Part shown: positions 1 to 12,100 of the stretch, one piece after another
How positions within the stretch are numbered: the first letter of the stretch is position 1
Layout: the number at the start of each line of letters is the position of its first letter
Source of the DNA: Ramazzottius varieornatus
Lineage: Eukaryota; Tardigrada; Eutardigrada; Parachela; Ramazzottiidae
DNA length: 64,000 bases
NCBI GenBank assembly: GCA_001949185.1
Contig: BDGG01000003.1
Span: 2,201,580-2,265,579 of the forward strand
Direction of reading: 5' to 3'
Position numbers and translations under genes: made by a program
The notes under the pieces: model-generated
What the model was told of the DNA's origin: nothing
The model's input: only the letters and a program-made list of their open reading frames with translations
Database searches by the model: none

Positions 1-2
1 AC

Positions 3-116
3 GATCTGTTGCTGGAGATGAATACGGATGCGTTTTTCCCGACAGAAAACTTCCGTTGTAAGGTCCAGGTTTTCATTCGGGAAAATATCAATTTCTTCAG
101 ACCAAACGCCGAATGA
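3..116 (+). CDS. 3' end of an unidentified gene (last exon only)
   Basis: One frame is open from the window edge to a TGA at 114-116 and encodes a 37-residue tail rich in Phe, Asn and charged residues, ending FFRPNAE. The next 1.4 kb on this strand shows no convincing continuation, so this is probably the terminal coding piece of a gene lying upstream of the window. I do not recognise the protein. A chance open frame of this length is possible. Confidence 0.3.
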   Translation, partial: DLLLEMNTDAFFPTENFRCKVQVFIRENINFFRPNAE

Positions 117-1591
117 GCTCAAAAAAAGCGATTGGAATGATTTCGCTTGATAGTCAAACGGAAGCTTCCGATGAGGATCTTCAAGCTCATTAGACGTACA
201 CTGTATGAGTTCGATGGAGAATACCATGAACGTTGCCTCTACCACGTACTCTGTCGTGTATTCCGGCTCGTTCCTTATATTAATACTTGCACGCAGATTT
301 CATTCAGCCCACGACTGTACTACTTTCAATGGAGATATCAAACCGTTGAGCTGGATGTAAAGTGTTTGACAAACCGTGACGTTTTTATTACGAGATATCG
401 GGGATCAGTACAGTTAGTCTTGTGGACGAAGTACAGCAAGCTCACAGATCTACAGTCCAGACTTCAGACGGTGTAGAGGATTATAGATGTGCACTTTTAA
501 GAGAAGAGCGCTTACTATTGTCCAGATCCCTGGCCATGGTTGGCTCTTCCAGCATCATCGCACAGGAGGTTCACTTCATTGTCGCCGTTTCCTTCATGTC
601 GAGAGCGAGATTACCTTCCTTCTTTTCCAGTCCCGCCATACCCCCCCCCCCCTCTTGTGCGATCCGTGCTTATACCGTGACCACCACCACTTAGTGGCCA
701 GTGTTCATTACACTGTCCTCTATATCCGCCACCATTGCGTTCATTGTACCGGTATCGACCACCGCAACCTTCACTGTACAGCAGCTCACTGCTATGGCTG
801 CGTCCACCATGGCTCACAGCCGCTTTCTTTCCGCTTCCCGCGTTTGGACCTTGTCGCTGGTTTCTACCGTTTTTACCTAACTGCCGGATATTAAAATGGC
901 GATGTTTTTATTTTACCAGCAAACATCGCCACTTTTACTTTATGTGAGATAGAGCCAGGGAGGAAAGATAGCCGTATTCACCAGATTAGCCGGCGGCCCT
1001 GAAGGTGGCCAGAGAAAGGCCACCACGAGTACAACTCAGCCAGCTGAGCTTCCTTCCGGGAAATTTTGCCGACCGCCCGGTAGCCACTTCTGGTGAAACT
1101 TAGAAAAAAGTTCACGATCAAACAGCTGCAATCAGCTTATACAGGTTCCGCACGTAACCTACACATGGTGTGCGCGGTTCTTGTCGGTATTTCGAGGCCT
1201 GCTACTGCGTATCACAGCGCGAATCGCCCAAGAACCGAAAAATTTCAGCAGCTGAGTCACCAAAGCTGGAGGCACTTACTTAGCTTTCTTGGAAAACGGC
1301 GAACCAGACAGTGGGCTCATGCTTACAGAACTTCCTCATCTTACAGTCCGCACCATTTAGCTGCTCATAAATTACTGCAAACGGACATACATATGGTTTT
1401 CTCATGGTTTTATTCACTCTTGATAGCCACCACCCCTTCCAAGTAAGATGAAAACCATGGGAGCAAATTCGATTTTGTTGAATCTAGCATGACTATGACG
1501 AGTACCAACTGTCATGGCAGTTCGAATGAGCAAAACAAAGACTTTGAGGGAAATACTATCGACTGGTAGACAGAAAACCAGTTGCTCGAAT
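117..1591. other. Intergenic stretch without a supported gene
   Basis: Several short frames are open on both strands, but none has a domain, a splice-consistent continuation or a convincing composition. A glycine-rich frame on the minus strand (about 611-880) runs through a C10 homopolymer (643-652 region on the plus strand) and is discussed under rejected items. Otherwise I see only unique DNA, presumably 3' flank of the upstream gene and of the chitin-binding gene. Confidence 0.5.
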
Positions 1592-2323
1592 TTACTGTTG
1601 AGTTTGGTCCTGGGTTTGGCTCTGGTCGACGCCGTCCTGGGTTCTTCCAGCTTGAGCTTGACCTGCCGGCTGGACGACGATTTCGGCGCTTCGGACATTG
1701 GGAGCACGGGCAGGCAGGGTGTTGACTCGGAGTTGGCCACCAGCGGGGCGAGGACGGGCCTGAATTCGACTAGCGGAAGCTTGGGGACGTTGTTGAGCAG
1801 TTGGTTGACCAGCTTGACTACCGGCGCCGCCGACAGCTTGTTGGTCAGCGGCTTGTTGGGCTCGTTGAGCGGGAGTCAGGTAATCAGCGGGGGGAGTATC
1901 GAAGAGGGGCAGGTCAGTGTAGAGACGGCTGTTGGCGTAGCTCTCGTACTGAGGAGAGTTGGCGCAGTCAACGTTGTACCAGGCGTCGCAGATGAGGGTG
2001 ATCTGGTTGAAGATCGTGGAGTTGACGCACAGGTAAGAAGTCATGTTTCCGTTGATGTCGCATCGGTGGAAGACCTGGCATTGGGCGTCAACGTCAGCAT
2101 AGAATCCAACGCGACCGTTGCAAGCAAAGCTGGTTTGGGGGATCCCGTTGTAGGTTGGGTAGTTGTTGGCATCACGAGAAGCCAAGAGGATCTCCACTTC
2201 CCCGGCAGTCAGGGCAGGTTTCAACAGGTCCCAGACGAACTGGCCTTGGAAGCGGTTGTTGTTGTTGCCACCGGTCTGGGCAGCGGCGAAGCCGACGAGA
2301 GCGAGGAGAACGAGGCACTTCAT
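1592..2323 (-). CDS. Secreted chitin-binding type-2 (CBM14/peritrophin-A) protein
   Basis: A single exon encodes 243 aa. A signal peptide (about residues 1-16, hydrophobic LVLLALVGFAAAQ) is followed by an Asn/Gln-rich linker. One CBM14 domain follows at about residues 68-116, with six cysteines in the spacing C...GFYADVDAQC-x5-C...C...C...C. The C-terminal half is Gln/Ala/Pro-rich, low complexity and probably disordered. Single CBM14 domains with disordered tails are typical of cuticular CPAP1-like and peritrophic proteins, which bind chitin in the extracellular matrix. I chose the ATG at 2323 because it opens the signal peptide. An in-frame upstream ATG at 2410 would put 29 extra residues before it and lies at or upstream of the expected transcription start. 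The TATA box at 2417-2426 is spaced correctly for a short 5' leader. Confidence 0.85.
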   Translation of the reverse strand: MKCLVLLALVGFAAAQTGGNNNNRFQGQFVWDLLKPALTAGEVEILLASRDANNYPTYNGIPQTSFACNGRVGFYADVDAQCQVFHRCDINGNMTSYLCVNSTIFNQITLICDAWYNVDCANSPQYESYANSRLYTDLPLFDTPPADYLTPAQRAQQAADQQAVGGAGSQAGQPTAQQRPQASASRIQARPRPAGGQLRVNTLPARAPNVRSAEIVVQPAGQAQAGRTQDGVDQSQTQDQTQQ

Positions 2324-2416
2324 GGTAAGGCTGGATGAGCACCCGAGAAGTTGTCGAGAGCTAGGAAAGCGAAAGGAAACTGAAGAGTGGAATGGTTTTT
2401 TCAGCTTCATTACACT

Positions 2417-2426
2417 CTTTTTATAC
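2417..2426 (-). promoter_or_regulatory. TATA box of the chitin-binding protein gene
   Basis: The minus strand reads GTATAAAAAG here, about 95 nt upstream of the chosen ATG. This leaves room for a transcription start near 2390 and a 60-70 nt leader. The same decamer occurs upstream of the valyl-tRNA synthetase gene at 31931-31940. Confidence 0.6.
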
Positions 2427-3157
2427 CAGACTCAGTATCGCTTACCTCAGACAGCGTGATTTCTGCATCGCACCAGCCAACACGCGACAATACACGGGCT
2501 CCAGTGCCTGCGGGAGAATTCTTGAGCAGGTTTGGCCTCCATGACGGTCGCCGTCTCGATCATGCTCGGCTGGAGTGTCGGCACTGTTGCGACATGGTTG
2601 ATCCATTAAGACTTTTTCTTGCATCATAAAGCCGTTGTTTGGCATCCATACCTTCGTCAAGTTGAAGTTTTTCGAGGTGCGGAGCAGGTTCGGGCAGACA
2701 TAATGTCGCAACCTATTGTTTGCTAATTTCCGTCTTCCAGCTAGTGACTGTACCCATGCCGCGACAGGAGGGTTTATTGTGTATTATGTATGACCGCGTT
2801 TCCTAATTTGGCAGGCTCTTGGACCTCGACCGAATTTATTTATCATCCATAACCATTGTTGAGTCTCGATACCATATCACCCGTACACCACATTGACTTG
2901 GTTTCCCCGACTTTCAAAGACAATGGAAGTCCCCAACAAGGATTACTTTACTGTTTTTTTATAATACGTTCCTAATACAGTATCACAACGAAAGAATTGA
3001 ACCTGTAACATAATCTTGTAAACGAACAAGTAAGCTGCATGTTTTCGAAAGCTGTGCCAGTTTGTAAAGGGTATCGTTAGAATTCAGGAAACATCGAGTT
3101 CCAACAGTGACGAAACGAGAGAAGATAAAACTAAAAACCACATCCTCAAAAAACAGA
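2427..3157. other. Intergenic region between the chitin-binding gene and the Abl 3' end
   Basis: This holds the upstream region of the chitin-binding gene and, towards 3157, the 3' untranslated region of Abl (both genes are on the minus strand). No frame here is supported as a gene. An 89-residue minus-strand frame at 2442-2711 has no recognisable feature. Confidence 0.4.
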
Positions 3158-6100
3158 TCACTTGCTGACTGTAAGTACAAGATTGTGCAAAATGGACTGC
3201 AGATCACTGTAAGGAGGAGGCGAAGCGCTACTTTTGGTCACAATGTGCTTGGCTACACAAGTCTGGAGTTGCGTCAACAGCTCGCGCAACTTGAAGCGGG
3301 CATGCGGCGTGATCATATCCAGGTAGGCTGAGCAAGAACCCACCACCGACGAACATCGTTCTTGAACGACAGGGAAATCCCCACCAGAAGCTTCATCTAA
3401 AAACTCCATCAAAGACTTTAGCTCAGAAAGTAACTGTTCTTGACTCGGTGGTACTTGGTCCTCCGAAGGATGTTCTCTTTCACAGTGCGCCGTGTTCTTC
3501 TGCGAGACTTTCGGTTTTGAAGGCAGCGACGGACGTGACTTTAGACTTCCACTCCTCGTTTCCCACATCTGTAACCTGTTTCGAACACCGGAGGAGTCGG
3601 TGGAAGAGGAATCTGAGGAAGGAGGAGACCCGCTGAATTCTGGTGGCGGCGGAGGGAAGAATTCCATTGCGCCATTGAGCTCGTCTCTTGGTTCCGTGAT
3701 TAATTCTCCGGGTGATTCATCGTTTGTTTCGATCTTCACAGGCTTTCTGTACTGTAACAACGGTGCTTTCGCCGGGACTTTCGGTGGCTCTTTCAAGCGG
3801 CCATGTTCGAAGTCGAACGTGCGGACTTCTGTCTCACTATGGAAGCCATTTGTAGGTGCGGAATGCGGTGGCTTCCTTCCTAAGGTACCGCTCTTGAATT
3901 TGAACGTCTTGACTTCAGTTTCTGGACCGGTTTTCGGTGAGCTGCTTGGCGCCTGCTGATAACTGTTGGTGGAAGTGCTTCCACTATTCACCTTATTTTT
4001 TTCACCATTCCTGCTTCGAGGCTGACTGAGTGGAGAGTTATATGGCCCCATGTTTTGAGATATGGTGGCTGTCGCTGTCAAATTTGGCCCACTTTGATGA
4101 TGGAACCCATTGGTATGATTCTCGTTCGATTTCGTATTCTCGGTTGGAAAATCGGCTGACGATATTTTGTAGTTTTGTGTGTGTTTCGGATGACCGTTCG
4201 TGAACGAGAAGCCATTTTTGCTACTTGGAAGAGGCGAAGAGGGACTTTCGAGTGGGGGAGGTGGCGGCAAGTGGAAGGAAGGCGTGGGAGGCGACTGCGA
4301 CACGGGACTTGTCACTTCTTCACCGTTGTTTGAGGAGGCAGCTACTTCCGTGGGTCGTTGGTACTTGGGCGGACTAGGCACCCGGAACTTCGGCCGGATT
4401 GCAGAAGTGTTGGCTGTGATGGTGGATGAGTAAATTTTGCCGACTTGACCGGCCTTTGCTACTTTGAGTTTCGCCAGTGGAGGTTTATCGGCAGGTGGCG
4501 CTGGCTTCTTGATGACGTCTTTGGTGTTCTCTGGTTTGTCCATGTCGGACTTCTCTCGCTTGACACCGGTCCGGTTTTCGGGTTCCGGACTAGTTTGTGT
4601 GGCTGAAGTAGACATGGAAGGAGACTTGGGGAGTGGAAGAAGACCTCCTAAACGATAATGAGAAGTTAAAAAAACTCGGTCAAAATTACGTCCAAAATCA
4701 TTGCGAGTAGAAAAACCTTTCGGAGGGAAAAAGAACCAAAACTAAACAAAGCTTACCGTGGCGCTCTTCGTCGCTTTCAGTTTCGGGAAGAGGCTCTTCC
4801 CTTGGAACGACATCCGGCTGAGTCTTCTTGTTGACTTTGGTCCGTCTGAAAGACTCGACAAATCCGGTAGACGGTGCTGCTAACTTCACCGACGAGCCTT
4901 TGGGTAACGTGCCTCCCCACTTCTGGACGGTCTCCTTGACATGCCTCGCTTCCATGTTGGCCACCTGGGTATCGGCGTCACGCATTTCCTTGACCAGGTT
5001 GGTGGTCGATCGTGCTGGCTTCGGCGCTTTGGTTGGCTTCGGCGATGTGACGGTCTCGACCATCTCGAAGCTGCCGGAATCTGACAGTTCGTCAAGGTCC
5101 TCTTCGGGAAGGTTTTTGAGCTTGGGCTGGGAGGAATCGATGTCAAATTCATCGGGTGATGCTAGCCCTTTGCGATCGCGGAAGGAACTGGTGCGGCGAG
5201 GAGGTGTCGGTGGCATGGTCTTGCCACGGGGAGAAACGCGGCCAACTGTCATTGTGCTGGTCTCCATCACGGCGACACTCCGACGGCCTTTTTGAGGAGG
5301 CTTCTTGCTACACGTGCCTTTCCGTCCCATCGACAACCTAGAGTAACCAATTTCCTTGCTCAAACCATCTGGGACAACGGTACATACACAGCGACCGACT
5401 TTCATCCACCTGTATACATATACTCCGCGCTCCGTTTAAGCTGTACTGTATGCAGGTGCATGGTACGTCAGTGCGTCGTCGCACCAGCATACTCTCATAA
5501 CACGAGAACCGTATAAACCACTACATGCAGGTTTGTGACAGATCAACATACTCAATTTGCCGACCACCTAAAATCTTATGGGATGTTTTCCATGCTAAAT
5601 TTGAAAGTTACCTTGCGTCGAGAGTGGACATTTTCCGGGCATCACCACCAGCCATTCTTGGGTTGACACTCTGACCCATGCTTTCCAGCCGTTGGTTGAT
5701 CTCTTTAAAGTTGGGTCGATCGATGGCTTTCCATTGCCAGCACTCTAGCATCAGCTGGTAAACGGGAGCAGGGCAGCCTCGCGGCGCTTCCATTCTGTAG
5801 CCACTTTCGATCTTATGGTACACATCGGCAATATCTACCGAGGGATAGGGCGTGTCGCCATAAGTGGCAATCTCCCACAGGAGGATACCAAAAGACCAGA
5901 CGTCAGACTTGTTGGAAAACTGATTGTATGCCAGACCCTCGGGTGCTGTCCATTTGATGGGAAACTTGGCTCCAGCTCGAGCTGTGTATGTATCGTCCCG
6001 AATAAACCTAGAAATAAATTCAAAGTCAAGCACTGAGCAAAAAGTACTCGTACTGTACTAGGAAAAAATCCTAACTTTTCTAGCGCATTCAACTTTGCTA

Positions 6101-9100
6101 GCATACGTCACGAGAAATTTGTAGGCACTTTAAGCTTGCGACGTAGGCATGACGTATACTAGCAAAAGTTGTATACGCTAGCAAAGTTAGGACCTTTCTT
6201 CGTACTGTGGTCACCGGCAAACGATTGAACGAGATCGTTTTCCCACATGGCGCACGCTTACAGCCAATAACAATGAAAACGTGCGCTACTTGATGTGACG
6301 ATCTGGTTCAGCTGAAAATTACGAGTACGAACCTGGCGAGCCCAAAGTCCGCTACTTTGATCAGGTGGTTCTCTCCTACGAGGCAGTTTCTGGCAGCCAA
6401 ATCCCGATGGATGAATTGCCGCTCTTCCAAGTACGCCATGGCAGACGACACTTGTGAGGCGATGTGCATGAGCGTTACACCCGTCAGCTTCTTGCTTTCT
6501 GTCCGTCGCAGATAGTCCAGCAGGTTCCCATGCTTCATGAACTCGGTGACTATGTAGAAGGGCGGTTCCCGTGTGCAGACGCCCAACAGACTGATGAGGT
6601 TGGGGTGGCGCATCTCCTTCATGATGGCCGCTTCTTCGAGGAACTCTTTCAATGCCATCGTGTCTTCCCGAAGGGTTTTCACCGCTACGGCCTTGTTGTA
6701 CTTCTTCCAGACAGCTTCGTAGACTTCACCATACTGACCGGCACCGAGCTTGTGGCGCATGGCGATGTCGGTCCTTGGAATTTCCCATACGTCAGACTCA
6801 CAGGCGCTGGAAAACGGAAATTGTTAATCCCAACGAATGGACTGACGACCGAACTGATTCGTACCTGGCAGAGAAAGGCGACTGTTTGGTCCTCTTGGGA
6901 GTCGGGTAAATTAAGTTACATACGAGGCCATCTGCATGGTAGCAGTGGTGGCGGACTAGACGTGAAAGACTCTTAAACTGGCTTTCGGAGGAAATGAACA
7001 AGCGACCCTCAGGACCTTGGTTGATCCTGTAATGGTACACCCGGCCTTCGTACCGAAGGGAGATTGACCACTGCCCGACATTCGATTCGGACTCGCGGAC
7101 AAGGAAGCTGCCATTGATACCACTGCTGAGAAGGAACTCTGCATCGCTCCGGCTAATCTTGCCGTGATACCTAAAACGACCAAAAGAATCCATGAAGAAA
7201 GACGATCAGTGGGTGACGGTATGCGAGGTACTGGACAGAACAGAACTCGGGTATAAAACTCAGTGGTGCGCAAGGTCATGTGGGGAATGCGCGTTTCTTC
7301 CGTGAAAACAACCCAGAGGGATGATGCGTGACCCAGATAAGTTCGCGCAAATATAAGGAACAAACGAAAACAAATCGATAAATATGCTATCGAAACCCCC
7401 AATCGATTTCCATCAAGTGTCGCGAGGTAAAAGCACACGTTGACGTACCAATTACAGTTGTCGAGACTGGAAATGGGTGTAATGTAGTTGGAAGGGACCC
7501 AGCCGACGGTGCCGGTGGGCAACAGCTCGGCTTCACACCATTCTTGCGTTGAATTGTAGGCAATCACACGCAGCTGTTGACCTACAAAGACAAAAAGGGA
7601 ATTCAGTCAATTCAGCTTGTTCGGCTACCCCCACTGCAAACCCCATGTGTACTCTATAAACATGGCCGCCAGCCAAGGCGCCCAAGTGCTGCTGATTCAA
7701 GAAACCCCAAATCAAAATTGAAGGAAATAATGTACTCCCACGCTGCATCGATCCAGCATCCTTAGCTTTACTTGGCAGCACTTTACGTATCACAACTTCA
7801 AGCTGTCAGCAAACTCACGTGTGCTTCCAACCGCAACGTTTCCAGCTCGAAAAGCATAACACAAGAAATCCTTTCACTACACGCCACAAGTTATTTTAAT
7901 TCCGACAGCTGTTACGGGAACGAGTTTTCACACGAACCGGAGTCGCCCTTCCAAATTTCACTGTAAATCCGAGGTTACATTTCCACAGGTTTTTACAGGT
8001 TTCTAGACAAAACCATTTCCATAGGTTTTTTAATATCGTCCTGAGAACTTTTCTATTCTTCGACCTGTGCTGTGAGCGAATACTGACATCGCCCGTACGA
8101 TTTCAAGCTGACAAACTTTGCATACAAAACCTGCCATCGGCTCTGACATGAAGCGTCCGTTCTCACTTGTGAAAGACACAACAAGCAAAGGTTAGAAACC
8201 TAACGTCCAAATAAATCCATAAATTTTAGACAGGTATTCGAACTCGGACTCTCTACCTTTGCGAAGATGTAGCTGCTTATCGGCCACCGGGTTGAAGTCA
8301 TACAGAGCGGTGAACAACGGTGCAGAGTCCTCGCAAACCGATTCGCCATCGGAAAAGAGGTTCTCCTTGGACAGCCACCTCGTTTGGTCCATCAAAGTGC
8401 TACTTGCCGTCGTAATGATGCTTTCAGTATCGGAAAGGGATCCCGTCATGCCGCAGTTGCTCCCGCATTCTCCACTTCCGGCAACCTTCCTTGTCGTCCC
8501 CCCGGATCCCGGCGCAGCTGGTAGTGGTCGTGTTTGCAGAAGAGCTTCTGTGGAAATGAGAAGAAAACAGAGATGAGTATTTAGCAATGATTTGTAGCTG
8601 CCCTATGTTTGGCCGACCGGGTTTCCACCGTATTAACCCATATTCTCAAATTAACTCGTCAATGGAAGCAACATTGTAAAGACCAGATTAGCTTCCATAG
8701 GAGCTGCACGCGAACTTTCTCTCTAAAATACCAGCCATTTAACCCAGACTCCACTTCTTCACTTGTTGGCCTCTTCGCCAAAAGCCACTGCTGTGCGTTC
8801 GTGACAAAAAATGGGTCGAGTGAGAACACAGTACCCATCTTTATCGTGTCCGCTACATCCGGTGCTGTGTGATGTAAGCATGGCCGGATTAAAACGATTT
8901 CCATTCACCGTCTTCTTCCCATCTGTCAAGATCCTTTTTCCACCGGTGATGCTTCAGCTTACTTCGAGCTTTCGGTGGAAAAAAATTCACTTCCGGTTCA
9001 ACAACGTGTGATACCGCTGTTTGAAGAACCTCGTTTCACAAACAAACGTCGATGAGATTGAGAAACCTGATCTTCGAAGAGATTTCTCAAATTTCACCAG

Positions 9101-12100
9101 AACTTAGAGTCGACGAGCTGGGAGTGAAAATTGAATTCGACTTGCGCGACTTCAGTCGACGGTACAGAACAGTCAAAACACATATTCACGTAACACTCTT
9201 ACCGGATACCCATTACGAATTAATTAGAAGAAATCCACGCACCATGCCAGAAAGTTTCGAAGACATTGATGGCATGTTCCATGATTCGTGTAAGGAACTT
9301 CATCAAGTTCAAAATTCCATCATTAAATTGCCATCACACATTAGTCCGTATCTTTCAACTGTGAGCAAATGAATCGACAAACTGTAGAAAGAGAGCACTA
9401 CGGTGCGAAAGATGTCTTGCAAGCGTTTATTATTATTGAACGAGTGCAGCATCTCAGACGCTCGAGATCCCTCAAAGTCCGCATGCATAACAACATGTAC
9501 ACCAGCGCCACGGCGTTTTTCTCACATCAACACATGCCTGACTTGACACATTCACCGCCTCCGCAATCCGCTCTTGCCGTTAATGTGCTGCTTTAAACGT
9601 GCAAGAGCCGTTTTTAAAGCCCAGCAGGAGACTGGCCGGAGCAATAATACACAGTACCGTGACTACCATCACGAAGATATCCATCACCACAAAAATAAAC
9701 CTGGCGCAAGACGACCCTACCACACCGCAGCGCCGTCATGCGGAGCAACATTGTTAATCGGATCACAGAGCGACAGAGCCTTCACTACCCCATACGATCC
9801 CAAACATCTTTCGCATACACTGCCAGCGGCTACAGTGTAGGCAAATAAGGTACTCTAAGAGGGGGCAAGGCCAAAATCGACGTGACGCAGAAAGCAAACA
9901 GCTGATCAAGCTGCAATCCAGAGACGTGAACTGCCGCTTGATCTGCTGATTACTTCGAGCCAGAGTTTCTACGTCACTTGTCGAAAACTCGATTTTGGCC
10001 CTCCCCCTTTTAGAGTAACTTAATAATTGCCCACACTGTACCATAACTGCAACACCCCTGGTCCATGTCTCCTTCCGCATCGATCAGCGAAAATCGCTGC
10101 TCCAAAGTGCAACTGACCTGGAATCCTTTGCGAAGATCCATATTGCCAATGCAGCACAGCCAATCAAGCGTCCACCGACCCAGGCCCAATCAAGCACTCA
10201 GATTCTGTGGCCGGCGTCCAGTTTGCTTGATTGATACAGTCAACTCAATACCAACAATACTGCAGCACTGGAAAACATCCTACAAAATCAACAGTCAAGC
10301 GACAAAGGCAATCTTGAAACCCAAAAGCACTATGGTGTTGGGGAGTGGTTCGCTGACTGAAAAGGGACGCAAACACGGAGTGGAAACGCGGACATCCCGC
10401 TGTGAAAGTTCAAAGCGATTCTGTTCGATTGGCTTCTAATTCTTGTCGTTTGACATGTCATAACTCTCCGAAAGAGCTGCATGGCACTGTGGCATTCGCA
10501 ACCACTCGAAGTGCACATGGAAAGATATCGATGAAGATAGAGCGGAAATACTTGGGCATAAGCTGCAAGCTAACCCTGTATATGGACTTATTATGCCTTC
10601 GAATGTCATTAGATAAGCGAAGATATACTACAGTTGGCTCTCACAAGCCGTTGAGCAAAGATAACAAGAGCCTTGATGAGCTGAAATGTCGAAGAACGAT
10701 CGCTGCGGCTGAGCCCAAGAAAGCAGACGGAAGCTCCGGAACATTAAGAGCACAAGAAGGACGAGGAATGTGAGCATGACAGATTAGCTTCTTCCTAGGT
10801 AAACTGTCAAGTCCTTCAAGTGGAACCATCGTTCCAAACGTTACAGGGATTATCCATACTCACTGGACCGCAGTGCCCTTCTTGAAATATGCAAATTTTG
10901 CTACTGGAGCATGACTGAAAGAAAAGATGTGATTAAGCCCGGAATACTTTGATTATCGAGTTTCCGCTGTGGAAAGCTCTCCAGGCAGTTCACATATTTT
11001 GACTGAAATTTTTCCCTGACATCGAGCACGCGCAGCCTGACCAGAAAGCGAACAAGATCCCAAAGTTCCTCGTCACTAAATCTGGGGAAGGGTCGAAATT
11101 CAGTAGAAACGAAAGAACCAAAAATCGGCCGTGTAGTCAGGGGTTGGTTTGTAACCTGCGCTTTCCGGCGCGAACCCGAAGAGTTCTCCGCAATTACCAT
11201 TACGGAAGTACCTAACATACATAGTGTTCAGAGACGGCCAAACAATTACATAATTACGACCTATAGAAAAAACTCGGCAAAAGAGCGGGACAAAAAACGT
11301 GTTTCACGCCATGTGCGTCACTGAAGTGCTGAAGAGCCTAAGCTTTTAATCTAATCACAGCTTGTCACATTCCACCAAACCGCATCCCTTCAAAGACCGA
11401 AATGTAAGACAATCGGACACTCTTGAGAGACTGTGAAGAGCCAAAAGCATCGTGTGAAGATCTGCAAGTACGTGATGATATCCGGTTCGCGGTCGGTAAT
11501 AAGAATACCTCGTTCAAGACCTCAACCTGAAACTTGAAACCTTTCACCGACTTCGCTACGATTACAATTACGATGATCGAATCACAAATCGGAATTTCGA
11601 CGTTTCAACCACCCCGTTTCACTCACGCACATTAGACTGACCAGATTTAAGTTAAAGTGCTGAGCAAATGTGCCACCAATATTTCGAGTGGACAAGCGGT
11701 GACTTCCGTCACATCAGCCTGACACGATAGTCAAAGCACTCGAGTCTTCTTCGTTGACTAGACCCAAATTAATGCCGAGAGAATAGCGGACATGTCGCTA
11801 ACGTCGTTCCTCATCGAGCGGAATAATGTATATGGTGAGCGATATTACCAAATGACTTTTAACCGCAATAGCACAAAGTAACACAAAAGCCTGCGCCATT
11901 CACGCAGAAGTGCGCCGTGGGCCCCAATCAATACAATGTCTTCGGAGAGTGCGGCATAAGCATGCCACTTGATTTGAACCTAGACCAATCAAGACCTCGT
12001 TATGCATTCTACAGGAGTCTCAAACAATAGCTCATCGAGCATCTCCCGCTGATTTTCGCGACGATTTCTCGCACCTCATTACGTTTCTGCCAGATGCTAC

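Noticed and set aside
611-880. Glycine-rich minus-strand frame (GGRYRYNERNGGGYRGQ) resembling an RGG RNA-binding tail
   Set aside because: The frame runs through a homopolymer of ten identical bases, has no start, RNA-recognition motif or splice partner, and is bounded upstream by stops.
1514-2338. 274-residue plus-strand frame, the longest on that strand in the first 3 kb
   Set aside because: It is antisense to the chitin-binding gene, which has a signal peptide, six ordered cysteines and a TATA box. The plus-strand product is low-complexity Gly/Ser/Val.
3492-3959. 155-residue plus-strand frame
   Set aside because: It is the antisense shadow of the last Abl exon, whose frame is fixed by the chain of in-phase exons and the F-actin-binding domain.
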